DNA from: Imbricaverruca yamaguchii
Taxonomy: Eukaryota > Arthropoda > Thecostraca > Neoverrucidae
Length of the DNA stretch: 64,000 nucleotides
Direction of reading: 5' to 3'
Assembly (NCBI GenBank): GCA_034440575.1
Contig: JAOTOL010001639.1
Span: 383,001 to 447,000 of the forward strand
This document shows, in pieces, positions 33,206-45,185 of this stretch. How positions within the stretch are numbered: the stretch's first letter is position 1; every line of letters starts with the position of its first letter. The notes under the pieces are model-generated. The model did no database searches, had not been told where the DNA came from, and saw nothing but the letters and a program-made list of their open reading frames with translations. The translations under genes and the position numbers were made by a program.

Positions 33206-34609
33206 ACCGCACTCCATACTCCAGCTTGATGGATCCAGGCTTATGGCACATTTTAGCAGATAGTAGTTTCCGAAACTGATGTCGTGTAATTTAGACTGAG
33301 CGAATCCAGGTTACCGTTTTGTTAATGCAATGTCCTGACACTATAGTTTCATCATTGGATCCCAGCACGAATCAACAGATTAACTGATTTTCAGCAATAC
33401 TTCGCTATCGTCGCCCAAATGCATTTTTACTTCGACGACAACTTATGGGCAGTTCGTCGTTCGTCAGGCATTGTAATATTCAGAGATGCACAGACTCATG
33501 GACAACTTACTATATAGCCAATCATTCAATGATTAGCCTATAAGTACAGTGGCTTGTCCGGTGAAGTTGTGCTAATGCTCATGGCGCCATAGTATCATCT
33601 GGTCACGCCATCTTAATGCTTATGGCCCGATAATGCCTATTAAATGACGTCATTCTTATGTTTATGGTGCCTCAGTGCCGTCCGGCTGTCATGCTAACCA
33701 TATTCCGTAGAGTGGGCGGGGCGGAGTTCGCCCCTTGCAGTTTTCCCCTGTCGTTCTCAAACCCTTCGTGATGGGAACGTGAATCTAGGTGGTATTCCCT
33801 AACTTTATTTTTCGTACATGGTCGCAAATTTTAATTTCGTGACTATATGACTCGCTGAATTTACATCTGCTTAGCTTACTTTAAGGTCTTCTTGCAAGAT
33901 TACTTGCAGCTCTAGCATATGGCGAATGCAAATTGGACGACTGAAAAAATTCGCAAAGATCTTGTTCCCGCATCTATTCGTGTTGTGTGCGCCTGTGAGG
34001 CTGTTTTATAACCAGCAAACAACGGTAGGCGACTGGCACCCATGACAACCTCCGCTCAGCGCTGGGAGATGTTCGGTGTCAGATGGCCCATGTAGACGCT
34101 TAATGTTCTGCTATGCCACTAACACGAAAAGGCGGCATTGTGCGTTGTTGCTTTACACGTTCGTGGTTAATAAATGAGGCAGCTCGTAACACTTCGGAGC
34201 AGTGTCTGCATCAACAATGGGTGATGAATGGTAGAACCGTAAGTGATGTGCTAAGAACATGCATGCCCCGATTACGTTTTTTTTTTGCTGGGCAAAGCAG
34301 TTGACCTCCGCGCGGAGATGGAAACAGTATTCAGCAAAACATTTAAGTCTAGTTGATTAGATTATCAATTTGTGAAGACGTTGAATCACCAACACGAGCA
34401 AGTTCTGGTGGTGTCAGTGCTTCACAATCTAACGCAGTAATTGCCAGTCATTGCGCTTGCACATGCGGTAAATGCGGTCCAGGTTTACATTAGGTCGGAT
34501 GACGAGGTCAGAAGCTGAACAGCTTGCAAGGGTATTTCAGTATCTTATCAGTCCTCCTTGGAAATAGTATCCTTTGATCGAGCGGCAGCGGTGTATCCCA
34601 CCCCGCGGT
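33206..34609. other. Unassigned DNA
   Basis: No gene recognised; a loose threefold repeat of about 40 bp around CTTATGGCNCC occurs near 33575-33700. Confidence 0.45.
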
Positions 34610-34815
34610 CGTACTGATTCATTGTATCTTTACTGGTCCAATGAGCCTGCACTGATCCAGTGTATATGTACTGAATCAGTATGCATGTACTGATCCTGTG
34701 TGTCCATGATGACCAACTATGTCTGTACTGATTCAGTGCATCTGTACTCATCCAATGTGTCGGCACTGATCCATTGAATCTGCATTAATCCAGCATGTCT
34801 GTACTGATGCAGTGC
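34610..34815. repeat. 19-bp tandem array, left part
   Basis: About 11 units of TGTACTGATCCAGTGTGTC type. The array resumes at 36068, with a LINE fragment between. Confidence 0.88.
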
Positions 34816-36067
34816 ATGTGTGAACAATTTGATCAGGGAAATCAGATTCATGTAGCATATCTTGACTTTAGTAAGGCCTTTGACAAGGTACCCCACAGAC
34901 GGTTAATGATACAGCTTCAGGCCCATGGTATTGCAGGTAGCATCTTAAAATGGATAGAGTTGTGGCTTTCAGATAGACAGCAAAGGGTGATGCTAAATGG
35001 TACAAAGTCATTATGGCAAAATTTTCTTAGTGGAGTCCCCCAGGGGTCAGTACTGGGGCCACTACTGTTCATTATATTTGTAAATAACTTCGAAAGTGGC
35101 CTAAGCAGTAAAGTTTTGAAATTTGCAGATGATTTGAAGGTCTTTAGGGCAATAACAGGTCAAGATGAGCATATCTCGCTGGAAAAAGACTTAGGCGAAC
35201 TTGTGAAGTGGTCCGAAGAATGGCAAATTTAATTTAATTTTGATAAGTTCAAAATCATGCATGTAGGTAACCAGTATATGAAGGCTCCATACTTGATGGG
35301 TGGCCAAGTGCTATCAGTGACTCAACAGGAGAAGGATTTAGGTGTTATTCTAAACACAAAATTAGGGGCATCGGAACAGACCAAGGAAGCCAGGAAGAAG
35401 GCACTGAGACTACTCGGGGCAATAAATAGGAATGTATCATTCAGAAGTAAGGAAGTCATCAGGACGTTTTACTGTGCATATATCAGGCCACATTTGGAAT
35501 AGTGCATCCAAGCTTGGTCTCCTAGCTATGCAAAAGATTGTTGGCTTTTAGAGAGTACAAAAGAGGGCTACAAAAATGGTTAATGGGATAAGCAACCTGG
35601 CATATGAGGACAGATTGAAGATATTTAATATGTTTTCACTTAGATATAGAAGGCTGAGAGGAGATCTCATCGAGGTCTTTAAATTGGTCCATGGTCTGGA
35701 GAGGGGATATCTTGAGGAAATGTTTGAATTGAACAGAAATGATGCAATTAGAGGTAAAAAATTCAAAATTAAAGTTAACCACAGCAGAACAAGGTAAAGG
35801 GAGACTTTTTCAGCAACAGGGTAGTAAAACACTGGAACCAGCTGCCAGAAAACATTGTCAGTGGCAGCACATTGAACATCTTTAAAAACAGCATAGACAA
35901 TCATTATAAGAATAAAGGGCTTGCTTTTCAGTATTACAGGGAGGGCTAATTGACAGATTGGGGGGGGGGGGGGCAACTGGTTCAAAGTACCGAGTGCATC
36001 CAAGAAGGGCCCTTGTGGCTCATAGTTGCACTAATCTTCTATGTCTTTATGTTTTTATGTTTTTATG
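34816..36067 (+). pseudogene. CR1-group LINE, 5'-truncated reverse transcriptase pseudogene
   Basis: Translated pieces show LDFSKAFDKVPH, SGVPQGSVLGPLLF and FADD of a reverse transcriptase, then thumb/C-terminal segments typical of CR1-type ORF2 (RRLRGDLIEVFK, HWNQLPENIV). Two in-frame stops (TAA 35230-35232, TAG near 35501) and frameshifts near 35530 and 35795 kill it. The 3' end is three copies of an 8-bp repeat, TTTTTATG (36044-36067), a hallmark of the CR1 group. It was copied into the 19-bp array. Confidence 0.9.
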
Positions 36068-36292
36068 TGTACAGATTCACGAACTGTACTGACCTAGTGT
36101 GCTTGTACTGATCCAGTACATATGTACTGATCCAATATGTATGTACTGATTCAGTGCATATGTACTTATCCAGTATGTCTGTGCTGATCCAGTAAGCGGG
36201 TCTGTACTGATCCAGTCGCCAACAATGCACGTCCTTACTGATCCAGTCTGTCCGTACTTATAGCGTCGCCAACAAAACGACATTTCAACTGA
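36068..36292. repeat. 19-bp tandem array, right part
   Basis: Continues the 34610-34815 array with about 10 units, more diverged at the 3' end. Confidence 0.85.
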
Positions 36293-36965
36293 AACTAGCA
36301 TGTCCGAATGGGAAAATATCTCATGCAGAGTACCTCATGGGACAAACTTTGGCTAGTTTTTCTTGATGATGATTTGCGAGTATCAGGAGGATGCAGAGCA
36401 TGTTCGAAAATGTGTTGATAACCTGAGTATCGGTGTGATATGGCAAAATTCGAATGTTGAACATCAAAAGTTCCTAGATTAATTTCCACTCTGAACCGGC
36501 AATAGCGACACTAACATTGACATCGAAAATGCGCATGCCTGCCTGCTACATTTAATTTTCGCGAAACGTACCACAAATTCCGGGAGTTGAAGCTGACGGA
36601 AAACTTGTCCACAACTACCTAGAGTGGCAGCTTGTTTGCGTAACACCAAAAATTAATGTGAAATGGAATCGGAAAGTTGACAATATGTCCGGCATCTCTT
36701 GCATCCGTTTCACATGATTACGCAAATAAGTGGTCGGGCCTCCCAGATATGACCTTTTGTGTGTTTGACCATTTGACCTTTTGACCATTTGATCCCAGAT
36801 TTGAACATTTGAACTTTTGCACGTCATTTATTAGGTCCGGGCCTAAATTACACTGCTGCTATGGTTGAGCGAACACTCCCAAGGCCCTATCCACAAATTG
36901 TTTCCCAATGTCGACCCTTACTTCGCATGCAGCAGCCTATCCTATCTCGCTGCGCACGGGGGGAA
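36293..36965. other. Unassigned DNA with TTGACC motifs
   Basis: A run of TTTGACCATTTGACC-type motifs lies at 36758-36825. Nothing else is recognised before the E1 terminal repeat. Confidence 0.45.
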
Positions 36966-37835
36966 GCTCACAAGATCTACTTTCAGAAGACCTACGTTCA
37001 GTAGACCTACTTTTAGAGGATTTATTTTCACAGGATCTACTTTCAGAACAACTATTTTCACAAGATCTACTCACGGGACTGGGTTGTTCAGAAGATCTAC
37101 TCGAAGACGAAAGTGTTCACAGGATCTACTTTCAGGAGAATGTTTTTCACAAGATCTACTCTCGGGACTGGGTTGTTCAGAGGATCTACAAATAGGCCTC
37201 AAGTGTTCAGAAGATCTACTCCCGAATGCAAATGTTCAGAGGATCTACTGAAAGCTGGAAATGTTAACAAGATCTACTCTCGGGACTGGTTTGTGCAGAA
37301 GATCTACTCGAAGACGAAAGTGTTCACAGGAACTATTTTCAGGATAATTTTTTTCACAAGGTCTACTCTCGGGACTGCATTGTTCAGAGGATCTACAAAT
37401 AGGCCTTAGTTGTTCAGAAGATATACTCCTGGAAATGTTCAGAAGATCTACTACTGGAAATGTTCAGAGGATCTACTCGGAGGATGGAAGTGTTCACAAG
37501 ATCTACTCTCGGGACTGAATTTTCAGAAGACCTACTCTTGGCCCGGAATGTTCAGAAGATCTACTCTTGGGCCGGTATGTTCAGAGGATCTACTTTCTGG
37601 ACTGGATTGTTCAGAAGATCTACTCTCAATTCCGATGTCCAAGAAGCATAAGTTCAGCTTTCTCTCGCTAGGTAGCAGCACGGTCTTGGTATTACCGCGT
37701 TGAATAAGGAATGAATGTCAGATTGAACGCTGAAGCGTAGGTAACAATATTTCTCGTTAGATGGGAGGATGATGCTATTGAATACGAGCTCGTTGTGTGC
37801 CTGTATTGTTAGCGTTTCATAGCTTGGCAATCGGC
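36966..37835 (+). repeat. E1 left terminal inverted repeat (30-bp array plus core)
   Basis: About 23 units of roughly 30 bp, built on AGATCTACT then a variable spacer then TGTTCAG, many with a BglII site. The core starts near 37650 with CTCTCGCTAGGTAGCAGCAC. Open frames with repeated KIYS/RIYS peptides are artefacts of the 30-bp period. Confidence 0.93.
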
Positions 37836-38072
37836 TGCCGTCCCGTGGGAAACTGATATGCAGAGTAGTGGCGGATAGAGAGGACGCACACATTGTTCGG
37901 ACCTATTTGTATCTGAGCTTACGGTTGGCTTAAAATGTTAGATGCACTGTGATACTCTCGCAATATTTACATTGTATCCACCCGCAATATGGCGGCTGGC
38001 CATTACCTGGTGACGCCATTGACTAGCAGCCTGGGAAGGACTGAGAAAACGCAGCGTCTGTGGCGCTCCAAA
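37836..38072 (+). repeat. E1 inner core, shared with E2 (50820-51241)
   Basis: Continues the core inward. It matches E2 through CGTGGGAA-CTGATATGC, ACCTATTTGTATC and ends at GCGCAGCGTCTGTGGCGC (38055-38072). Confidence 0.85.
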
Positions 38073-38249
38073 TTTGCTCCCGTCACGCCGGCAATGATTC
38101 GGCAGCGGGAGCGCTTTCTCAGCGCCCTGCGGCGCTGCCGTAGCTATCGCCCATGCTGGGGCGGATGAGATCGTCATGTACTGATACCATTGTGCGGCGG
38201 TGCCGACATCTCCATGCATGCATCTACTGCATGTTATTAATAGTAGCAT

Positions 38250-38640
38250 TGTGAACTGGAAAATCATTACAATAGTGCCGATAGATAAAGGCGACGATGC
38301 TAAGCGGTGCAACTATCGACCAATATCGATATTGGTGGTCGTGAGTAGGCTTTGTGCGCTTACAGTATGTACAAAACTGACGCAATACGTACTTAGTCTG
38401 CATATTATATCTCGTCAACAATATGGCTTCCGCCCTGACCTATCGACGAAGGCGGCAGTGCTTGCTTGAGCTGTAGTATATGCGACTAGCAATGTTGACA
38501 AAGACATGATGATTTCATTAGTCACGGCAGACACCTCAAAAGCATTCGACAGTGTTGAGCACTGCCTCGTGGAGAAGCTAGGGTGGTACTGCATCGACAA
38601 CCAGTGGTTCGCCGCATGGTTTAGCAATGGCATGCAGCAT
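38250..38640 (+). pseudogene. Degenerate non-LTR reverse transcriptase fragment
   Basis: Translation gives NWKIITIVPIDKGDD, CNYRPIS, QQYGFRPDLST and, after a stop near 38467, TADTSKAFDSVEHCL: the NYRPIS, GFR and SKAFD blocks of a LINE reverse transcriptase. It is short, interrupted and of uncertain clade. Confidence 0.8.
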
Positions 38641-38725
38641 GGGTGACACGTCTATGGGTGATACGTCTATGGTGACACGTGTCACCCATAGACCCTATGG
38701 GTGACACGTCCACGTTCAAATGATT
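38641..38725. repeat. Palindromic GGGTGACACGT cluster
   Basis: GTCTATGG-TGACACGTGTCA-CCCATAGAC (about 38669-38697) is a near-perfect palindrome, flanked by three direct copies of GGGTGACACGTC or close variants. Confidence 0.75.
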
Positions 38726-39467
38726 CACGTTCATCCACGTTCAAATGGACCCCAGGCAAGGTTGCAATTCTGAACTCACACGGTGTCGAGAATAACCCCT
38801 TTTATCTTGGCATGGCGCTTTTGTCTTACAACACAACATTACGCATTTCATCGAGTGGCAATTTATGGAGGTGTCCAGACGTGTGAAAATGCTATGTAGC
38901 CTGACAATAAGTATGAAACAAATAGATGAAACGAAAGTGTTTCTGAATATGGACAATAAAAAAGTTATTCAAGTTTACCAAAAATGTTGATATGATCTAG
39001 CACACATGTTAAATACTGTATTTTTTAGCAAATACTGCCTTTTCAGCTTCAATTAATTACCGACAAGTAATGAGTACATGATACATGATGGTTATCTGAA
39101 GAACTGGATACATGACTATATGAGAGATATTGGCTAATAAAACACCTCTCGAAGCCAAAACTGCATACAGATTAGTGGTCACCCCTGAATTGTCGCCGCT
39201 TTCATTCACACCGATGTCTTGTCGATCCAGCGAATTCGACCAGTGGGCATTTGGTCGCTGTCATACGCGTCGTAGATAATTCGCGATGCAACGCATGTGC
39301 AGTACGTAGGCTTCGGTTGTGAACAATATGGGTTAGAAAAATATAACTGATGCCTCTCGCAACAACGTTTCCATCCAATAAAACTTGACCACCGACACGG
39401 TGCGACAATCGCCGCCCGCCCCGCCAGCACGCCCCATCGTCACAAAGCATGCACACATGTGTGGTAC
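38726..39467. other. Unassigned DNA, possibly including the 3' UTR of the minus-strand LINE
   Basis: No coding feature is recognised. The part next to 39468 lies downstream of the minus-strand LINE stop. Confidence 0.4.
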
Positions 39468-41535
39468 TCATAGTGTGCCCGCACCCGGCAGCACCTGGTT
39501 AGTTCTGTATGTTAATTGTTTTGTGTTAAAGCGTTTTGTGTTGATAAGAAACGTTTGAAATGCTAAGGCTACACACAGCTGAAGGTTCTTACCGAGACCA
39601 TTTCCAAAAATGAGCGTTTGTGAAATCTTCTTTTCGGTTAAGTTAGTGAACATATCTGTCGTGTTTCTCAGTTTGGTAAATCGAATATTTATATGGTAAG
39701 CATAAAGAGGACAGTGAAATATGAAATGAATTGCATCTTGTTTGGAATAGCCGCATGAGCATGATGGGTCATGTAGAGGATTGACAACAAATGTGTCTGC
39801 GTTTAGTTCAGTGAGGCCCATCCTGAACCTTGCATGCAGCGTGTTGCCTGGTTTCGTACCGAGACAATAATATTGTGGCGGTATCGTGGCACCTGTGAGA
39901 CCCATAATTGCCCTCTTGAATTTATTGATGTTTCGTTCATGCCTCAAATTTTCAGGAAGATTGTTCCACACCTTTGTTGTGGCCAGGAAAAACTATTTTT
40001 GGAACAAGGCGATTCTATTTAGCGGGACTGCCAGTGTAGTTGAATTTCTGAGATGTCTTCCTGTAACTGTATGTCGTGGTTCAGTAACTAGTTTTATAAT
40101 ATAAGTTGGTAGACCCGGACCTGCGTGCTTGATTTTGTAGAACAAAAGAAGTTTATGAATTTCTCGCCGTGTTTTTAGCTCATCCAAGCCCAATTTCGGT
40201 CTAATTTTTCCGGATAATGTTCTATATAGTGCACCTGTGATTAATCTGGTTGCTCCTTTTTGTAATTTATCAAGTCTGAGTGCATGAGATATTGTGATAT
40301 GTCCGTCATATATAGTATCTGCATAGTCAAACAGAGGCCGAATGTAAATTTTGTACAAGTTACAGAGGATTTGTTTGGGAATCTTACTTGCAACAGGATA
40401 AAGGGGGCTTGGTGCACAATTGACCTTTAGGATAATATCGTTTATGTGACTATGGAAGCGCAAGTCGGAAGAAAATGTAAGGCTGAGGTGTTTATGATTT
40501 CCTAAGATTGGTATTGGCTGGCCTCCCATTCTGAGATTTAGCGGTTTACTGATACTCTTACATGTGAATGTTTGTTGGATCGTTTTTGCCGCATTAAATT
40601 GTATACCCCATGTTGTTCCAAATTCGTGTATAATATCGGGATCTTTTTTAATCGATTGTTGTGCTTCTAGTGAGCCTTGTATATGTGAAGCGTAAAGCGA
40701 CGTGTCATCAGCGAAAAAAGGATTTCATTTGTAATCATGTCTGCCAAGTCATTTAAATATATTAATGCCAAAAGGGGTCCCAAGACAGAACCCTGTGGGC
40801 AACCCGCATTTATGGTAGTTGGTGGTGAAAGGCTGTTTCCTACCCTTACACGTTGTTCCCTATTATGTAAGCATGATTGCAGCCACATTAATGCAGTGCC
40901 GTCAATCCCACAATGGTTTTTTTGCACTTAAAAATAAGCCCTGCATGCCATATAGTATCAAAATATTTTTGCATGTCCAAATATATACATGTAAAGTCAA
41001 GATTTCGATCTAAATATGAATATAACGTATTTGTCAAGTAGAGCAACTGTAGTTGGGTCCCATGATATGGACGGTAACCACTTTGCCTTTCAGAGAGTAT
41101 ATTATTATCAGTTATGTGTGAATAAATTCGTTTAAAGACTTTTCTAGGATTTTGGACAAGCACGATAAGAGGCTAATTGGCCTATAATTTGTGGGATCAG
41201 AGCATGCTCCTTTCTTTTTGAATATGGGCGACACATTTGCTTGTTTCCAAATCCTTGGGGAAAACTCCAAGTGATAACGATTTGTTGAATAATTTAGTAA
41301 GTGGTTCGTAGATAAGAATAGCAATTAGTTTAAGCAGCCTGGGAGGTATTTCATCGGGTCCTGTCGATTTATTTGGATTTAGATCGTTGAGTTGCTCAAG
41401 AACTTCATTTTCAGTAACTTGCATTTCTGCCAAACTTGGAATGCTATGATTATTTTGTGCGTCCATAGAAGGTAGTTGCAAGTTATTAGGCGATTGGGAT
41501 TGTTTCGCAAAATGGGCGTTCAAGAGTGTTGCCTT
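39468..41535 (-). pseudogene. Non-LTR retrotransposon ORF2 (RT to C-terminus), frameshifted
   Basis: Minus-strand pieces align end to end as one polyprotein. The N-side linker is LNPNKSTGPDEIPPRLLK (41,400 region). RT blocks follow as FKKKGACSDPTNYRPISLL, SGYRPYHGT, DFTCIYLDMQKYFD and GCPQGSVLGPLL. The FADDT core near 40720 is reachable only after a frameshift, and the C-terminal domain includes RMGLTELNAD and CSCGYSKQDAIHFIFHC. There are frameshifts near 41200, 40900 and 40725 and a stop at 39990-39992. There is no RNase H, so it is CR1/L2/Jockey-like. The endonuclease is absent, and its 5' end abuts module A. Confidence 0.9.
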
Positions 41536-41539
41536 CGTA

Positions 41540-42700
41540 GCTTACAATCGTCTATGAAACCTAAACTGATCCACCTTAAACTTTACTTCAATTACTCATA
41601 GTTCCTCAGTTGGACACGGTCATGTCGTGTGCGTTGGTAGAGCCACACCGGCAGATGCTACGCCAGACGTTCAGCAATGACAACATCATTGGAGGTCCCC
41701 CGAGCCTTGAGGCCTCAGTCGGCGCAATTTTTTATCCGGTGCATCCATTGTAAGCCTCAAAACATATTTTTATAAACTCTGCTCGATATTTCAAGGGTCC
41801 CCTTGTTTTTTATTGATATAAACTGAACCATTCCGGGACCCTGTGCAGGCTATGAGGCCACGGTGCAATTTTTCTGCTTCCATCGCGATTTTTCGGGAGG
41901 ATGGGTCCGACGATTTTTGGGTTCTGGTACGATTGTCTTCGGCCGCGGCGCGATTTGTTTGGAGCCCAGCAAGGTTTGTTTGAGCACTCACTATCGCCGT
42001 TGTGGGGTCGGGCGATATTTTTTAAGGGGATTCCCAGCGTCTTTGTTTTGAGGTGGGGGGCTTAGGGCCGCATCGACTGCACCGAACTGAGCTTTGTTTT
42101 GAGGTGAATGGCTCACTTAACCTAACCACAAGATACCGTCTCAGTCTCCGTAACACCCAATCCTACATCTTGTATTGCAATGTTTTGCAATGTCCTTTTC
42201 GCAGCGTTTTAAAAACAAATTGTGATGCCTATGATTATGAAAGTACTGAAGCCAATGTATTACGAGTCGCTACACGCCATGGCCTAAGAGGATCCAAATG
42301 GCACAGTCTAGGTGGCAGCTTGCGAGGTTGCCATGTAAACACATGAAATAAACATGACAACAGTAGTAGGGGAGACCGGGTCTAGTTGATGCACGGGATT
42401 GTTGATACAACACCATTCTCTCCAAAAGCATGAAGCCGGTTGTCATTGCTACTGTTGCACATGTTGCCACTGACACCCTCATCTCGCGCAAAAAACAAAC
42501 CCGAGTCCTTTCGACTTCTGACTGCGGAATGGTGACCATGTGACACATTTGTGGACCGAAAGTAAAGTTTAAAACCCTTTGCTTCACCCTTAATTTCTAA
42601 TTTGTCGCCCACTTGTAAATTTTTTAATTGTCGGCTATCATTACTATGTTCTCTCAACTTTGCGACTGTGAAATGCGTTTAAATTCATGATTAAAATGGA
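41540..42700 (+). repeat. Module A, copy in E1
   Basis: Colinear with 52127-53188: both open with GTAGCTTACAA(T/A)CGTCTATG, contain a reversed 21-bp-period array (GCGATTTTT blocks), then AGATACCGTC-CAGTCTCCG, CTCTCCAAAAGCATGAAGCC and TTCTCTCAACTTTGCGACTG. It is non-coding; short frames are not shared. Confidence 0.88.
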
Positions 42701-42880
42701 CTGAAAGTAAACATTAAATCCCTGATAAATTATTCCAATTGTATTCCATTATTTAAATTTAATCCAAGTTCTTGCTGGGGTTGCTTTATGAGGCAGGGCT
42801 CTGTTGCTAAGCAGAGCTCGTTGCGTGAACCATGACCTCAATACCCGATCCATGAATCGTAGTTCAACGGCGGAATTTTG

Positions 42881-42975
42881 GGCCGAAGGTTTGAATTGCC
42901 GTCAATGCACCGACACGGCCGCCCGGTAGCTCGTCCCAGGCCTTATCGGGCCGGCTGCCAACTGACATCTCCTCG
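42881..42975 (-). repeat. SINE-A 3' fragment
   Basis: Shares GCCGTCAATGCACCGACACG and the following GCCGCCC-GTAGCTCGTCC with the copy at 25088-25286, in the same orientation; the tRNA head is missing. Confidence 0.85.
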
Positions 42976-43579
42976 CTACGTCTCCAAAATGATGAATTAT
43001 GTTGAGTTTCGCCAAAGTTGTGTCAACTTGATTCGGTTTGCCCTGCCCAATGATTGCAACAATGACGTCTTTACAGTTTGCTTCACCTCAAGCGTAACAA
43101 TTGTTGCTCTTGAGGTGAGAAGGCTGTAGCGAGTGAGAAGAACATGAGCTTATCACGCGACGTCACCAGATAAGCACAGTAGATGCTATCCTAAAGTACG
43201 CCCACACATCCGAAAAATTAATCTGACTTCAGCCGCTTTGCTTTAGACACGGGGTATTTTTAAAACATTTTTTCCCAACAGTAAAATCAAGCATGTATTT
43301 GGAAGTTGAGAGGGCCCTGCCTTCCCAACTTTGAAGTTCGAGTGGCAGTTTCCCATACTGGCATCACAGTACCTACACCAATGATGCATTTCACCTCATT
43401 AAACTTAAAAATTCAATAAGTAGTACTGAAATCAGATTACTTCCTGAACGATCTCCACAGCTTGAATGATCTAATTCTTGCTTTATTTGTGGTTAATAAG
43501 ATGTATTTCAAGGCATAAATATACATAATTATTGTTCTAATTTTTCTGACTATGGAATGTCCACAAGAAAGTGAAAGCG

Positions 43580-44470
43580 GCACAGAGATGAGTTTTTTTT
43601 CGTATAACGCGCCACGGAAATGAGTCGCGTTTTTGGTTTTCACCGTGAATATACACGAAATCCGTTCCCGAAAATCCCTCTTGGGGGACAGGATTTCAGC
43701 CCACACTGAATTAGAAGTTACTAACTGGCAAGTCTGGCAAGCGTTTTCAGGGGACGGCAAATGCTACTCTGCGCTAGTTAAGGGAGAAATTCGAATTATC
43801 GCGGCCCATACAAAATGGGTAGCTGATTGCATGAGTTGGCTTAGATGCTCTACTAGCTGCATGTGCATGCGAGCAGCATGATTTCAAGCTTAATAATCCA
43901 TACATTTTACATATCGTTCAGCACCTTGCCAATAAACATATGTGTATCGACCTTAAACCAGTCAACCACATCGGCCTTTGAATAAGCCGACCATCCGCTG
44001 GCGTCAGTTCCCAACAGCCCAGCCCCAAGCCGGCGTGGGAAGACCACGCATCAACTACCCCTCCCCTCCCCGACGACCGCACGATACAGTGCCTCACCCT
44101 CGCCGTACCGAGTGAGATGTACACGTTGCCAGTGGCGTCTTCAGCTTGATCTCTAAGGACACTTACACATGACAGTGGCAGGGAAAAGATAATTGTACCA
44201 ACGGCGCAGCAGCATACAGATCTGAAGATACTGGACACGTTGACAAAATGATGAACAGTTCAACAGCTGTGTCCGCCACTGCAGTCGTCCGTTTCCCAGC
44301 CTGCACGGCTAAGCGCCCGACGTCGCAGCCCGGTTCATATTTCCCAGAGGAGGCGAGCTGGCCGCGATCTGAACGGCCAGCCTGCGTCTAAAGCAGAGCT
44401 GATCTAGAAATGGCTAACTAATGGCGATCTTGCAATTTCTAATGGAGCACTGAATCGATACAAAGCAAAT
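43580..44470 (+). repeat. Module B, copy in E1
   Basis: Colinear with 53310-54312. Shared marks include AAATCCGTTCCC, CATATGTGTATCGACCTTAA, GTGTCCGCCACTGCAGTCG and GCGATCTTGCAATTTCTAAT. It lacks the SINE-C found in the E2 copy, giving the empty site. It is non-coding. Confidence 0.88.
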
Positions 44471-44864
44471 GAGTGTTTCATATCGGTGATAAAAAGGCGT
44501 AAAATAACCTTATGCTCATAATAAAATAACGACATAGATCGAAATTCCCACTGTATCTATTTCTGTCACAGGCAAACATTTTGCTTTAAAAAATCACAAA
44601 AACACACGCCTAATGCACCTCATCTCGTGTAACCGCACAGTGAATCGCCTTCATTTTATATGTAACAATATCTACCTACTCGTAAAATACATACAATTTA
44701 TGATCCGTGTGTGTATTATGCATGTGTCAACTGCGGCTGCAGTTGTATTGCATGTGTGCTTTCCTCAGGTGGTGTAAGGAGCCGGGTTTTCTGAGGGTCC
44801 AGGATGCTGTCATTGTGTTTAATGGAGGTCTTTTGGCCCTAATTTCCATTGGTTCGGTGATTTT

Positions 44865-45185
44865 GCAATAGTAATGGTTTCACTCGCACCAGGGAGATAA
44901 ACCTAGTATAAAAAAATCATCCATCAGTCGTGAAAAGAGTTCTAAGTCCAGCAAGAAGTGTGAATTTGAAAGTACTTATATTGTGATGATAGTCCTTTTT
45001 CAGCATCACATGCTGCTGTTAGTCGCCTACCCCCATCTCCCTTAACGGCGAAAGTTGTTTGTTCGCTATTGAAGTTATCGGGTTATCTATCCAAAAGTGC
45101 TCAATCGCGGTATTTTGCGAGATTCCTGGGTGCCACCCAGCTGTTGACTCTGACCCTTCCACTTTTTGAGACGTTCCTACACCTA
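44865..45185 (+). repeat. Module C, copy in E1
   Basis: Second of three copies; it keeps AGTCGTGAAAAGAGTT, GAAAGTACTTAT, ATCGGGTTATC and GAGACGTTCCTACACCTATG. Confidence 0.82.

Noticed and set aside
36865..37703. Proteins with repeated KIYS/RIYS blocks (also inverted at 48786-49529)
   Set aside because: The 30-bp array forces a 10-residue period; frames shift between adjacent units and differ between the two ends.
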